From: Rufibacter ruber
Lineage (GTDB): Bacteria > Bacteroidota > Bacteroidia > Cytophagales > Hymenobacteraceae
Length of the DNA stretch: 64,000 nt
Assembly (NCBI RefSeq): GCF_001647275.1
Contig: NZ_LRMM01000016.1
Span: 1 to 64,000, forward strand
Reading direction: 5' to 3'
Shown here: positions 1 through 8,957 of the stretch, in pieces
Layout of the letters: every line of letters starts with the position of its first letter
Position numbering within the stretch: the first letter of the stretch is position 1
Notes under the pieces: model-generated
The model's database searches: none
What the model was told of the DNA's origin: nothing
The model's input: the letters and a program-made list of their open reading frames with translations, nothing else
Translations under genes and position numbers: made by a program

Positions 1-34
1 CGGCTGTTTTTGGAAAAACAGGCCGAAAACAGAA
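1..34. repeat. CTGTTTT-palindrome family, copy 1 (cut by window edge)
   Basis: The right arm AAAACAGGCCGAAAACAGAA is complete and the left arm is cut by the window start. This is the first member of an intergenic palindrome family seen throughout the window. Confidence 0.8.
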
Positions 35-399
35 TACCTCTCCACCCTCCTGTGCCTTGAAACCGGTAATCTTTAAAAGCAGGCAGTGTCTCTACCCCTC
101 TTTCTTATGTTGCCAATAGTGATTGCCCAATGCAGCTCTGAAACTGCAAATTGTTCCTGCACTCTGTAGAAGCTATTCCAGATGGGTGAACGTTGCGTAA
201 AACGAGGAGCGAACCACTCCACAAAATTACCTAGACAACAAAGCAGAAACCCTTTGTGGCCACCCATTTCTTAAAGCTGGGTTCTGTCATCAACCTGCTC
301 CCTAAGCCACCGTCACCATTCCTGACAGAAACGAACATAGTCTTTGGGTTCCCGTAAGCACCTAGCACATAACTTGTTTAGGCCAAACATGTACCTGCT
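1..399. other. Intergenic region without a recognised gene
   Basis: It holds palindrome copy 1 at its left end. The rest shows no ORF with plausible protein character, no terminator hairpin and no RNA gene that I recognise. A 64-codon minus-strand frame at 73-267 has no signal peptide, motif or start context to support it. Confidence 0.5.
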
Positions 400-954
400 A
401 TGAAAAAGAGTATTACACTGTTTCTGTCACTTGTCGCCTCCTTCACAGCCCTCTGCCAGGATTTTCCGGTGGAAGGGAAAAAGAATCACATTGTCTATAG
501 GGGGAATAAAAGAGATACGGTCAAAATAGACTATGACCTGAAGCCGAAAGTCAAAGAATGGCTCAAAGAAAATAAAGAAAAAGCCCATGGCTTTACCTTT
601 CACCCAGAATCCAACACCTATACCGGCACCTTTCATACTGTGCTTAAATATGTTGATGCACAGGGGGTGGAGCAGCGGTATCCGTTGTATTTCACCATGA
701 ACCTTGCAGTGGTAGAAAGCAGCGTCCTGAAAGAGAGCACCTACAGATATGAGCTCAAAGATTTTCAAGTACTGGGTAAAAAAAGGAAGGCGTTTCCCGC
801 CGAACAGCTTTTGATCAACGGGGAGAATGATAAAAAAGACCAGATACCCGCTGAAAAATTACATGAGATACAGCTACAGGCCACCACTTTTATAGACAAC
901 CTGTTGGAGAGCCTCCACAAGAAGATGCTGGCCAGGGCAATTGCCCAAAATTAG
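400..954 (+). CDS. Secreted hypothetical protein, possibly DUF4468-like
   Basis: This 184-residue protein starts with a clear signal peptide (MKKSITLFLSLVASFTALCQ, cleavage probably after ALC or CQ), so it is exported to the periplasm or beyond. The mature part is charged, with a beta-rich middle (TGTFHTVLKY, YPLYFTMNLAVV, YRYELKDFQV) and a helical C-terminus (ATTFIDNLLESLHKKMLARA). The middle recalls the small secreted TBP-like-fold proteins of Bacteroidota (DUF4468), but this is a resemblance by eye only. No catalytic motif is visible. The gene stands alone on the plus strand; two hairpin terminators lie 260-400 bp downstream. Confidence 0.75.
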   Translation: MKKSITLFLSLVASFTALCQDFPVEGKKNHIVYRGNKRDTVKIDYDLKPKVKEWLKENKEKAHGFTFHPESNTYTGTFHTVLKYVDAQGVEQRYPLYFTMNLAVVESSVLKESTYRYELKDFQVLGKKRKAFPAEQLLINGENDKKDQIPAEKLHEIQLQATTFIDNLLESLHKKMLARAIAQN

Positions 955-1133
955 CAGCCCCACCTCATTGTTTCTTTGCAGTAAATTTATGAAAGGGGAA
1001 CGCTTCTTTTGCATTGGTTATAAATCCCGCCCCCTTGTAGTTCATTTTCTAACCACTGGCAATCAAATTAAACTAGAAGTCATTTCTTAACCACTTCGGT
1101 AGGACTTGCAGCTTTCTACAACACAAATAATGT

Positions 1134-1180
1134 CTTTTGTTTTTGGCCTGTTTTTAGAAAAGCAGGCTAAAAACAGAAAA
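1134..1180. repeat. CTGTTTT-palindrome family, copy 2
   Basis: Left arm TTTTGTTTTTGGCCTGTTTT, right arm AAAGCAGGCTAAAAACAGAA; the stem is slightly imperfect. It lies between two convergent genes, next to two conventional terminators. Confidence 0.85.
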
Positions 1181-1216
1181 AGGCATTGGGTATAAACCAT
1201 TGATGAGACAGCTTCT

Positions 1217-1261
1217 TAACAAGAAGGCCCGGCAGACTACATCTGCCGGGCCTTCTTGTTA
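1217..1261. terminator. Bidirectional hairpin terminator
   Basis: A perfect 20-bp stem (TAACAAGAAGGCCCGGCAGA and its complement) closes a 5-nt loop, with A-rich and T-rich flanks. It sits between convergent genes and can serve the plus-strand secreted protein gene. Confidence 0.8.
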
Positions 1262-1297
1262 GGATAAGTTTTACCTTGGAGCAATTCTAACCCATAG

Positions 1298-1354
1298 ATG
1301 CGTGAACAAAAAAAGGGGTAGGCTATGATATGCCTACCCCTTTTTTGTTCGCAT
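1298..1354. terminator. Bidirectional hairpin terminator
   Basis: A long stem (GGGGTAGGC with CAAAAAAA, paired to GCCTACCCC with TTTTTTG) lies 15 bp past the stop codon of the minus-strand lipoprotein gene. The A-tract/T-tract flanks allow termination in both directions. Confidence 0.85.
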
Positions 1355-1368
1355 AGATTTCAATATCA

Positions 1369-1992
1369 CTAGATGGTATCAGTCACCACTAACAGGGCGT
1401 AGATCATACCTGGTATGTAGAATAGCAGGGTAAGCAAAAGGCTGATCCAGAAGCGGGAAGTGATGCCTTCATACAGACCAACGGCCAACGGCGGTATCAG
1501 AATAGCCAGTATAATCATAAGAATATTGCTGGAGGCATTGGCATCACGAAGGGTATTTTTTACCTCTTTCCTGAATTCGCGTTTCTCTGCTTTGGTCATG
1601 GAAGCCAGTTTTTCTTTGGCCATCACCAGCACCTCTTCTTCCTTGATAGTTTTCTTCTCAGCCGGGGCAACAGCCGGTTTCACCAGTGGGGCTTTGCTTT
1701 CAGAAAGGTTTCTTTTTTCAAAGAGCACAGGCTTGGGGGCTTCGGCACTGGCTTCCAGATGGGCTTCTGCCTCTAGCAGTGATTGACTCTCTGTGACAGA
1801 GGCCAGCTGCTCAGCAGCCGGGGCTGGGGCGGCTTGCTCCATCTCTGGGGTGGCTGCCGGCTTGGCTTTTGTTTTCTGGTAATAGTCTGGCTTGGTAGCT
1901 GAGAAGCGGTAGTACTCTGCAGTACTGCAAGAGAATAAAAATTGCCCTACGGTGAGTACTGCAATCAACTGTAGTAGAACTTTTGACTTCAT
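1369..1992 (-). CDS. Lipoprotein with C-terminal YqaE/Pmp3-family membrane domain
   Basis: This 207-residue protein begins with a lipoprotein signal peptide (lipobox-like LFSC, Cys about residue 22). A low-complexity Ala/Pro/Glu-rich linker follows (about 35-125), then a short charged helix (LASMTKAEKREFRKEV). The last 55 residues are a YqaE/Pmp3 (UPF0057) domain with two membrane segments: ILAILIPPLAVGLYEG and LLLTLLFYIPGMIYALLVV, including the family's IPP and YIPG motifs. Small Pmp3 proteins affect membrane potential and salt tolerance in other organisms; the function here is unknown. The combination suggests anchoring in the inner membrane at both ends. It is a single gene followed by a strong terminator. 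Confidence 0.85.
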   Translation of the reverse strand: MKSKVLLQLIAVLTVGQFLFSCSTAEYYRFSATKPDYYQKTKAKPAATPEMEQAAPAPAAEQLASVTESQSLLEAEAHLEASAEAPKPVLFEKRNLSESKAPLVKPAVAPAEKKTIKEEEVLVMAKEKLASMTKAEKREFRKEVKNTLRDANASSNILMIILAILIPPLAVGLYEGITSRFWISLLLTLLFYIPGMIYALLVVTDTI

Positions 1993-2379
1993 AAAAAAAG
2001 AAATAAGGGTTAAACAAAAAGTATAGCCTTCCCCCTCTTCCTTTCTGCCGCGTTCATGAAGGCTACTTCTTTTACTCCCCTTTTGCCAGATAGTTCTACT
2101 GCCCTTTAAACTTTCTTCAATTTTTTATTAACATTCAAAAGTTTTGGAGCTTACTAGTTCATCCTCTGTCATGTTGAACGGAACCAGATCCCAAACCTGT
2201 CCTTCTACCTTTACCACCTTGGCACCAACTCTTTATAAAACCCAGAAAACTGGCTGTCAGGCCTTTATGACTCACTTGTCAGGCCTCCGCAACTTCTACA
2301 AAACTTAGCACCTTCATCATCATGGAAGAGGGCAGCCCTTGCGGGGCTGCCCTCTTCCATGTTTTGCAAAGGGTGAAAA
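1993..2379. other. Intergenic region with terminator, no gene seen
   Basis: It lies between two minus-strand genes. The only structure I recognise is the terminator at 2322-2360; the promoter of the YqaE lipoprotein gene must lie to its left, but no TAnnTTTG match could be placed with confidence. Confidence 0.5.
2322..2360. terminator. Hairpin terminator behind ABC-F gene
   Basis: A 17-bp perfect stem (ATGGAAGAGGGCAGCCC) with a 5-nt loop lies 20 bp beyond the stop codon of the minus-strand ABC-F gene. No long T-run follows it. Confidence 0.7.
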
Positions 2380-4023
2380 CTACGCAGTCACTTTTCTTTC
2401 AATGTCCCTCAGGTTTTCCATTTTTTTGTTTCTCAGGAAGCCGTTAATGTCCTCAAAGTGCTCTTTTATGCGTTTGTTGCCAAACTCAAACACTTTTTCA
2501 GCTAAACCGTCCAGAAAATCACGGTCATGGGAAACCAGGATTAACGTACCGTCAAAGGCTTTGAGGGCATCTTTCAGGATATCTTTGGTTTTAATGTCCA
2601 AATGGTTGGTGGGCTCATCCAGAATCAGCAGGTTTACCGGCTGCAACAGAAGCTTTATCATGGCCAATCTGGTCTTCTCGCCCCCAGAGAGCATTTTCAC
2701 CTTCTTGTCAATGGCATCACCACTGAACATGAACGCGCCCAGGATGTCTTTGATTTTGGTCCTGATTTCCCCCACGGCAATTTGGTCTATGGTCTGGAAG
2801 ATGGTAAGGTCTTCATCCAGCAAGGCCGCCTGGTTCTGCGCAAAATACCCGATCATGGAGTTGTGCCCTAACTGAAGCTGCCCCTCATAGTCAATCTCGC
2901 CCATGATGGCTTTAATCAGCGTAGACTTCCCTTCCCCGTTCTTCCCTACAAAGGCCACCTTCTGGCCCCGCTCAATGGTAAGGGAAGCGTCCTGAAACAC
3001 CGTATGCTCCCCGTACTTCTTAGTAAGGCCGTCTACAATAACGGGGTAATTCCCGGAACGGGGCGCTGGCGGAAACTTCAGGTTCAGGGCAGAAGTATCT
3101 ACCTCGTCTACCTGAATGATTTCAATCTTCTCCAGCATTTTCACCCGTGACTGCACCTGCAGGGTTTTAGAGTAAGTTCCTTTGAAACGCTCAATGAACG
3201 CGGTGATTTCTGCTATCTCTTTTTGTTGATCATCATACTGGCGCTGCTGCTGCTCCCGCCGCTCTTTGCGCAGCTGCAGGTACTGGGTGTATGGCACCTT
3301 GTAATCATAGATCCGGCCCATGGTCACTTCAATGGTACGGTTGGTGATATTGTCTACAAAGGCTTTGTCATGGGAGATGACTATCACCGCTTTGGCGTTG
3401 TTTACCAGAAAATCTTCCAGCCACTGCACAGATTCAATGTCAAGGTGGTTGGTAGGCTCATCTAGCAGAATCAAATCTGGCTTCTGCAACAGGATCTTGG
3501 CCAGCTCAATGCGCATGCGCCAGCCCCCGCTGAATTCCCGGGTGGAACGGGCAAAGTCTGGTCGCAGGAAACCAAGCCCCAAAAGGGTCTTTTCTACTTC
3601 GGCGTCAAAGTTGATCTCCTCAATGGAATAGTATTTTTCACTCAGCTCTGAGACCTCTTCAATGAGTTTCATGTACCCGTCAGACTCATAGTCTGTACGC
3701 GTCTCCAGTTGGGTGTTCAGGTCCTCCATCTTCGCCTTCATCTCCAGGATATTGGCGAAGGCTTTAGACGCCTCTTCAAACACGGTGCAGTTGTCTTCTG
3801 TGAGCAGGTGCTGGGGCAGGTAGGCAATGACCGCATCTTTGGGCGCAGACACTTTGCCTTTGGTGGGCTTGTTCACCCCGGCAATAATTTTCAGGAGGGT
3901 TGATTTTCCGGCCCCGTTCTTCCCCATGAGGGCAATGCGGTCGGTTTCATTGATATTGAACGTTACGTTACTGAAAAGCGCTGAGCCGTTGAACTCAACA
4001 GATACTGCGTCAACTGAAATCAT
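2380..4023 (-). CDS. ABC-F family ATPase
   Basis: This soluble protein of about 547 residues has two ABC domains and no membrane segments, typical of ABC-F translation factors that act on the ribosome E site (EttA, Uup, YheS types). In order: Walker A GKNGAGKST, a linker-like region, signature FSGGWRMR, Walker B LILLDEPTNHLD, the ABC-F interdomain linker with a charged YTQYLQLRKERREQQQRQ helix, second Walker A GKNGEGKST, signature LSGGEKTRLA and Walker B LLILDEPTNHLD. I chose the ATG at 4023 (MISVDAVSVEF) because the longer frame starts with TTG inside a likely -7 promoter box. It is monocistronic, with a terminator downstream. The subfamily cannot be fixed by eye. Confidence 0.93.
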   Translation of the reverse strand: MISVDAVSVEFNGSALFSNVTFNINETDRIALMGKNGAGKSTLLKIIAGVNKPTKGKVSAPKDAVIAYLPQHLLTEDNCTVFEEASKAFANILEMKAKMEDLNTQLETRTDYESDGYMKLIEEVSELSEKYYSIEEINFDAEVEKTLLGLGFLRPDFARSTREFSGGWRMRIELAKILLQKPDLILLDEPTNHLDIESVQWLEDFLVNNAKAVIVISHDKAFVDNITNRTIEVTMGRIYDYKVPYTQYLQLRKERREQQQRQYDDQQKEIAEITAFIERFKGTYSKTLQVQSRVKMLEKIEIIQVDEVDTSALNLKFPPAPRSGNYPVIVDGLTKKYGEHTVFQDASLTIERGQKVAFVGKNGEGKSTLIKAIMGEIDYEGQLQLGHNSMIGYFAQNQAALLDEDLTIFQTIDQIAVGEIRTKIKDILGAFMFSGDAIDKKVKMLSGGEKTRLAMIKLLLQPVNLLILDEPTNHLDIKTKDILKDALKAFDGTLILVSHDRDFLDGLAEKVFEFGNKRIKEHFEDINGFLRNKKMENLRDIERKVTA

Positions 4024-4044
4024 CTTTTTGGGAAAATAAGGACG

Positions 4045-4052
4045 CAAAGATA
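4045..4052 (-). promoter_or_regulatory. Putative -7 box for ABC-F gene
   Basis: On the minus strand the octamer reads TATCTTTG, an exact match to the Bacteroidota -7 element TAnnTTTG, 22 bp before the chosen ATG. No clear TTG -33 element is seen. Confidence 0.5.
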
Positions 4053-4137
4053 CTATTTAGTTCCCCTTGTTGTATATTCTTCACTTGCAGATAGAAACAC
4101 AGGGGAAGGAACTCAGCACCCATACCTTCTCAATATC

Positions 4138-4175
4138 CGTTTTGGGGCTGTTTTCTGAAAAACAGCCCCAAAACG
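4138..4175. repeat. CTGTTTT-palindrome family, copy 3
   Basis: A perfect 17-bp stem, CGTTTTGGGGCTGTTTT, with loop CTGA. The GGGG/CCCC pair replaces the GGCC of other copies on both arms. The repeat ends directly against the stop codon of the receiver gene. Confidence 0.9.
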
Positions 4176-4589
4176 TCAAGCCTGCAGCTCGGCCTGTAAC
4201 TGGCTGGATTGCATTTCCTCTAAGATAAGGGCAATGTCTTCCTGCTTGAGCGGCTTGTGCAGGAGCCGTTGCACCAGCGGGAACTCATTGCATTTTTCCA
4301 GATCAGACTTGGCCAACGATGATGTTAGAATATAGAACCTGCTGGTCTGCGCTAAGACAGGGGTGTACGGCTCTAACGCTTTTAAAAACTCCCACCCGTT
4401 CAAGACCGGCATCTCTAAATCTAAAAATACCAGCATGGGGGCTTTATGCGGAAGGGCCTGCACCACGGCCAGGAACGCCTCTTCTGCAGATCCAAAGGGA
4501 ACCACCTGAGCACCCAGCCCTTCCAGGGATAGTAGTTGTTCTGTCAGAAAAAGACTGATGGGATCATCATCAATTAAAAATGTTTTCAT
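4176..4589 (-). CDS. Single-domain response regulator (receiver only)
   Basis: The 137-residue protein is one receiver domain: acidic pocket IDDDP (about residues 6-10), phospho-acceptor Asp in VFLDLEMP (about 57), the conserved Ser/Thr in ILTSS and Lys in HKPL. There is no DNA-binding or enzymatic output domain. It lies 8 bp behind the kinase gene on the same strand, so the two form an operon, and it probably takes its phosphate from that kinase. Output could be by protein interaction or through a phosphorelay. Confidence 0.9.
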   Translation of the reverse strand: MKTFLIDDDPISLFLTEQLLSLEGLGAQVVPFGSAEEAFLAVVQALPHKAPMLVFLDLEMPVLNGWEFLKALEPYTPVLAQTSRFYILTSSLAKSDLEKCNEFPLVQRLLHKPLKQEDIALILEEMQSSQLQAELQA

Positions 4590-4597
4590 GGGTATGC

Positions 4598-7132
4598 TTA
4601 ACTCAGGGTGATTATAAAACGGGTTCCTTCATTCAATTTACTTTCAACGGCAATCTTCCCACCCATGGCCTCTACCTGGGTTTTCACAAGGTAGAGGCCT
4701 ATGCCCCTGCCCTGTTTGTTTGTATGAAACCTCTTATAAAGTTTAAAGACATTGTTCCCGGCTTTTGCCTGGTCAAAACCAGTGCCGTTATCAGAGAAAA
4801 TGATAGTCTTCCCCTCAGGAATGTGGTAAGCTTTGACTTCAATTTGCAACGGCCTGTGGTCTGACCGGTATTTGATGGCATTGGAGATGAGGTTATAGAA
4901 GATGCTGAACAGGTAGGCGCGGTCTGCCTTCACTGACAGACCAGTCTCTATGTCAAACCGCATGGAACCGCCGCAGCCGCTCAATGACTCCTGAAAATTC
5001 TGCCAGGCCTGCTCACAGATATCAGCCAGACTCACCGGTTCTTTTTCAAGCACCTCCTGTTTGTCTCTGATGGAAAGCACCAGACTCAGGTCCCTGAGAA
5101 TGGTGTCTAATTTAAATACGCTTTTTTTGAGGTTGGCCAGCGCCTGTTCAAAGACGTTAGAGGTTTTGTCTACTTTGGTGAGCAAATCTGCCAGGCCCAA
5201 CGCATTGGCCACTGGCGCCCGCAGGTTATGTGACACAATGTAGGTAAACTGTTGCAGGTCTCTGTTTTGGTGGAACAGGTCCTGGGTCATTTTAATCTGG
5301 CTGGCCTCAATCTCTTTTCTGAAGGTCACATCTGTTTGTATGGTGATGAACTTTGCAATCTGCCCATTTTCATCTAAAACCGGGGTGATATCCAGGTTCA
5401 GCCAAATCTTCTCCCCGTTTTTGCAGTAATTGAGGACTTCTTCAGAAACGGGCTGCGCAAGCTTCAGTTTTTCTAACATCTGATCTAGCACATGCCCGTC
5501 TGTCTCCGGCCCCTTTAACAGCTCTAAGGGAAATTCACCCACTACCTCCTCCAGCTCATAGCCCGTGATATTGGTAAAGGCCTGGTTAATCCATTCGGCC
5601 CGGCCTTCTGCATCTGCAATCATAACGCCGTTGCTAGTCTTGCTGGCTACCAGAGAGAGCTTTTCCAACTCCTGGCGTGACTTTATCTGCTCTGTGATAT
5701 CTGAGAAGTAAACTGACAGCCCCTCTTCAGAAGGATATGCTTTTACTTCTAACCAAGCTCCCAGCTTCTCCAGGAAAGCCTCAAAATGCACCGTGGTTCC
5801 CGTGGCCATGGCATACTGGTACTGCCTGTAAAACTGCCCGCCCAGGTCCTCAGGAAACACATCCCATAAGTTTTTACCTAATTGGTCTCCTCCTGGGGAA
5901 AGGTTGAGGAGTTGTCTGAACTGATCGTTGATAAAGATAAAATTCCAGTGCTTGTCAACGGCGAAAAAAGCATCTGTTATGCTTTCAAAAACATTTTTCA
6001 ACTCAGACGCCTGTTTCTGAATGGTTCTTTGGGCCAACGCCACCTCTGAGACATCCCGTAAAACAGCATACACCGCCATTACTTCTTCCCCCACCACAAT
6101 AGGGATTTTGCTCAGGTGTAAGATAACTTTTTGCCCGCTCCCCCCCGGCAATTCTATCTCACAGGAGACTTTATTCCCCTCAAAGGCTTCCCGCAGTTTC
6201 TGCTCACAAACGGGGGCCACCTCGGGGGGCAAAAATTCAGACTGGTGCCTGTTCACCACTTCCTCCTTTGACAAGTGCAGCGTGTCCAGAAAAGTGGGAT
6301 TGGCTTCTAGAATGTTCCCGTTCCGGTCTTCTACCAGAATCATATCTGGGTTATTCTCAAACAGAGCCCTGAATTGCTGCTCACGTTGCTGCAGCTGCTC
6401 CCTATGGTAGATTCTCTCCGTTATTTCCCGTGAGCTTAGCACCAGCGCATTGATATAGGGGTTCTGCAACTGATTTCTCCCAATGGTTTCTACCCACACC
6501 CAGTTGCCGCTTGCAGTCTTACATCTGAATTCAATGACAGAGGTATTCTCTTCTTCTGAAAGCTGTCGGAAAATATCTAAGATCCTGGGCTGGTCTTCTG
6601 GGTGCACAAAACTTAAGACATTTCTGCCAAGCAACTCTTCTAACCCATAACCCAGCGTGCGAAAAACAGCTCCCCCGCAGTGAAGGATCCCTCCCTGTGG
6701 GTCTACCAGGGCAAACATATCTGCTCCGCTTTCCATCAACGCCTTGTGAAGCTCCTCCTGCTTGCGAAGCTGTTGATGGGTTTGGCTCTGCTCTGCTGTC
6801 TTACGCCCTATACCAAAGTGCGCCTGATCTTCTTCCAGCCAGGAGAAAGACCATATCAGGTTAACTGGCGCACCATTTCTCTGTAGTAAACAATTCTCTA
6901 AAAAGTCTTTGGGTGTCTTTCCATTCTCTATCTGCTCCAGGTATTGCCCGGTCTTCTTCTGATCACGCGGGTGCACATGGGTTATGAAAGAGGTGCCTTC
7001 CAATTCTTTTGAATCATACCCTAGAATGGGAACAGCAGCTTCACTGACTTGTAGAATGTTACCGTCTATACCAATGGCACAAATTAAGTCAAACCTATTG
7101 CACATGATTTGATCCCTTACATTGAAAGCCAT
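4598..7132 (-). CDS. Multi-PAS sensor histidine kinase
   Basis: This 844-residue protein has no transmembrane segment and is probably cytoplasmic. About five PAS domains fill residues 1-610; the fifth resembles LOV domains in layout but has FPLELLKG where LOV proteins have the flavin-binding NCRFLQG, so it should not form a flavin adduct. The dimerisation/phosphotransfer helix carries the H-box IVSHNLRAPVANALGL (His about residue 640). The ATPase domain shows the N-box NAIKYRSD, G1 FSDNGTGFD and G2 GRGIGLYLVKTQVEAMGG. The signal is unknown; PAS domains may sense redox or small ligands. It is paired with the receiver gene downstream. The same arrangement recurs at 14.8-17.1 kb. Confidence 0.93.
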   Translation of the reverse strand: MAFNVRDQIMCNRFDLICAIGIDGNILQVSEAAVPILGYDSKELEGTSFITHVHPRDQKKTGQYLEQIENGKTPKDFLENCLLQRNGAPVNLIWSFSWLEEDQAHFGIGRKTAEQSQTHQQLRKQEELHKALMESGADMFALVDPQGGILHCGGAVFRTLGYGLEELLGRNVLSFVHPEDQPRILDIFRQLSEEENTSVIEFRCKTASGNWVWVETIGRNQLQNPYINALVLSSREITERIYHREQLQQREQQFRALFENNPDMILVEDRNGNILEANPTFLDTLHLSKEEVVNRHQSEFLPPEVAPVCEQKLREAFEGNKVSCEIELPGGSGQKVILHLSKIPIVVGEEVMAVYAVLRDVSEVALAQRTIQKQASELKNVFESITDAFFAVDKHWNFIFINDQFRQLLNLSPGGDQLGKNLWDVFPEDLGGQFYRQYQYAMATGTTVHFEAFLEKLGAWLEVKAYPSEEGLSVYFSDITEQIKSRQELEKLSLVASKTSNGVMIADAEGRAEWINQAFTNITGYELEEVVGEFPLELLKGPETDGHVLDQMLEKLKLAQPVSEEVLNYCKNGEKIWLNLDITPVLDENGQIAKFITIQTDVTFRKEIEASQIKMTQDLFHQNRDLQQFTYIVSHNLRAPVANALGLADLLTKVDKTSNVFEQALANLKKSVFKLDTILRDLSLVLSIRDKQEVLEKEPVSLADICEQAWQNFQESLSGCGGSMRFDIETGLSVKADRAYLFSIFYNLISNAIKYRSDHRPLQIEVKAYHIPEGKTIIFSDNGTGFDQAKAGNNVFKLYKRFHTNKQGRGIGLYLVKTQVEAMGGKIAVESKLNEGTRFIITLS

Positions 7133-7623
7133 AGTACTCCTATTGGTATATTTACAGTTTTCCTGTTTGATTTTTTATAAAATAAATAGTTTTATAAAGA
7201 TAGCTCTGTTATTTATTTAAGTCAATAAACTATTCTATAAATTGAATTTTAACTATACATAATCATATTTTATCCATTTCAAGCACCTCCTATAAACGTT
7301 ATTTTTATTATGTTTAGTAATTGCACTTTAATAATCCTTCTCCATTATCAACCATAATACTGGCTTTAAAAACTACGGCATCAGGAGCCATTTAGGTAAC
7401 TATGTTTATCATAAAAAAAATGAAGTATTACTGTCTTTTAAGGCAGGTAGAAGTAAGAGAAAGATTAGTGGACACTTTATTTGATGAGTTTCCGGTTCTG
7501 TTTTAGGCCTGTTTTCTAAAAAACAGGCCTAAAACAGAATACCCTTAACAGAGACATAAGCGGTTGGCCCACAAGTGACGGGTCTAATTGACAGCGGCTG
7601 TCCCCAAGAACTACAAAGCGTTT
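7133..7623. other. AT-rich intergenic region with a repeat
   Basis: The region holds the start side of the kinase gene and the end side of nhaA. From about 7140 to 7440 it is markedly AT-rich and probably contains the kinase promoter, although no exact TAnnTTTG box was found on the minus strand. Palindrome copy 4 lies at 7496-7539. No coding region is seen. Confidence 0.5.
7496..7539. repeat. CTGTTTT-palindrome family, copy 4 (perfect)
   Basis: A perfect 20-bp stem: left arm TTCTGTTTTAGGCCTGTTTT, loop CTAA, right arm its exact complement. It lies 84 bp beyond the end of nhaA. Confidence 0.95.
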
Positions 7624-8802
7624 TTATGCCTTCAGATTGCCAATGGCTTTCTTTAAGACTAAAAAGCCTGCCAATCCGCTGATAAGGGAGGCCACCAGAA
7701 TAGCAAACTTGGCATTGGTCTGCCATTCCTGGTTACTGAAGGAAAGCAGCGCAATAAAGATAGACATGGTGAAACCCACGCCAGCCAATAGCCCCACCCC
7801 CAGCATCTGCCCCCACTGCACCCCCTCAGGAAGACTGCTGATCTTAAGTTTCACCGCCAGCCATGACATTACCAAAATGCCCAAAGGCTTGCCCAGGCAC
7901 AGCCCCAACAGAATACCCAAGCCTAGTTTGTTTGTTAACCCCTGCAGCATTCCGGCCTCAAACTGTATGTTGGTATTCACAAATGCAAAGATGGGCATGA
8001 TCAAGAAATTGACCGGCTTTACAATGGCATGCTCCAGCTTCTCCAGCGGACTTTCGTCGGCGGTGGGGTTGGTAGGTACCGTAAGGGCCGTCAGTACGCC
8101 AGCAATAGTGGCATGAACCCCTGAGTGGTGCACAAAATACCACATGACGGCTCCGGGGATCAGGTAAAAGACCAGGCTTTTGATACCCAGTTTATTGAAG
8201 ACAATGAGTAAGGCAAAGATTCCCCCAGCATAAAGCAGCGCATCTACATGCAGCTCTTCTGAATAGAATACGGCAATCACTACAATCGCCACCAGATCAT
8301 CTACAATGGCCAGTGCGGTTAAGAATATGCGGAGGCCCAAGGGCACCCGCCGGCCTAAAATAGAGAGAATGCCTATGGCAAAGGCAATATCAGTAGCCAT
8401 TGGAATTCCCCAGCCGGCTGCGGTTTCAGAGTTGTTGTTAATGGCATGGTATATCAAAGCGGGCACAACCACCCCGCCTATGGCCGCTAAAACGGGCAAA
8501 GACGCCTGCCTGACAGAAGCAAGCTCCCCTTCTATCAGCTCCCGCTTAATCTCCAGGCCTACCAGTAAAAAGAAAATTGCCATTAAACCGTCATTCACCC
8601 ACAAAAGCAGGGAGTACTGAAGGTCTATCCCGGCCGGCCTCCCCCCTATTTCAGTGGCAAGAAGCGTTTCCAGTTGGCTGCTTAAAGGAGAATTGGCAAC
8701 AAGAAGAGAAACCGCTACAAAAAACAGGAGAATGAACCCTCCTGCGGAGGCTGACCTGAAGAAATTCTTAAAAACTGTTAAATTGATGAATTGACGGATC
8801 AT
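7624..8802 (-). CDS. nhaA: Na+/H+ antiporter NhaA
   Basis: A 392-residue inner-membrane antiporter that exports sodium in exchange for protons. It has about 12 hydrophobic segments and the family's hallmark stretches: MATDIAFAIGIL in the crossing helix and TALAIVDDLVAIVVIA, whose Asp pair corresponds to the ion-binding Asp163/Asp164 of E. coli NhaA. The C-terminal MLGVGLLAGVGFTMSIFIALL matches the end of the family. The length is normal. It is a single gene; the trehalase gene starts about 155 bp upstream on the same strand but is not closely coupled. Expression control is not visible. Confidence 0.96.
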   Translation of the reverse strand: MIRQFINLTVFKNFFRSASAGGFILLFFVAVSLLVANSPLSSQLETLLATEIGGRPAGIDLQYSLLLWVNDGLMAIFFLLVGLEIKRELIEGELASVRQASLPVLAAIGGVVVPALIYHAINNNSETAAGWGIPMATDIAFAIGILSILGRRVPLGLRIFLTALAIVDDLVAIVVIAVFYSEELHVDALLYAGGIFALLIVFNKLGIKSLVFYLIPGAVMWYFVHHSGVHATIAGVLTALTVPTNPTADESPLEKLEHAIVKPVNFLIMPIFAFVNTNIQFEAGMLQGLTNKLGLGILLGLCLGKPLGILVMSWLAVKLKISSLPEGVQWGQMLGVGLLAGVGFTMSIFIALLSFSNQEWQTNAKFAILVASLISGLAGFLVLKKAIGNLKA

Positions 8803-8957
8803 AAAGAATGGATTGAATTGTACTGAGGCACTTGCTTCTCCACTTCCCTTTCCCTCCTGACCTATCTTCTAAGGTACTCTGTCCTAGCCAAAACGTTACG
8901 CTTTCGCCTTGATTCAAAAGATAATCCTAGTTTTTGAGAAGCTTTTGCAAAACACTG

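Larger units (their letters stand above)
955..1368. other. Convergent intergenic region with repeat and two terminators
   Basis: The region separates two convergent genes. It holds palindrome copy 2 (1134-1180) and two strong hairpins (1217-1261 and 1298-1354). Nothing else is recognised in it. Confidence 0.7.
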
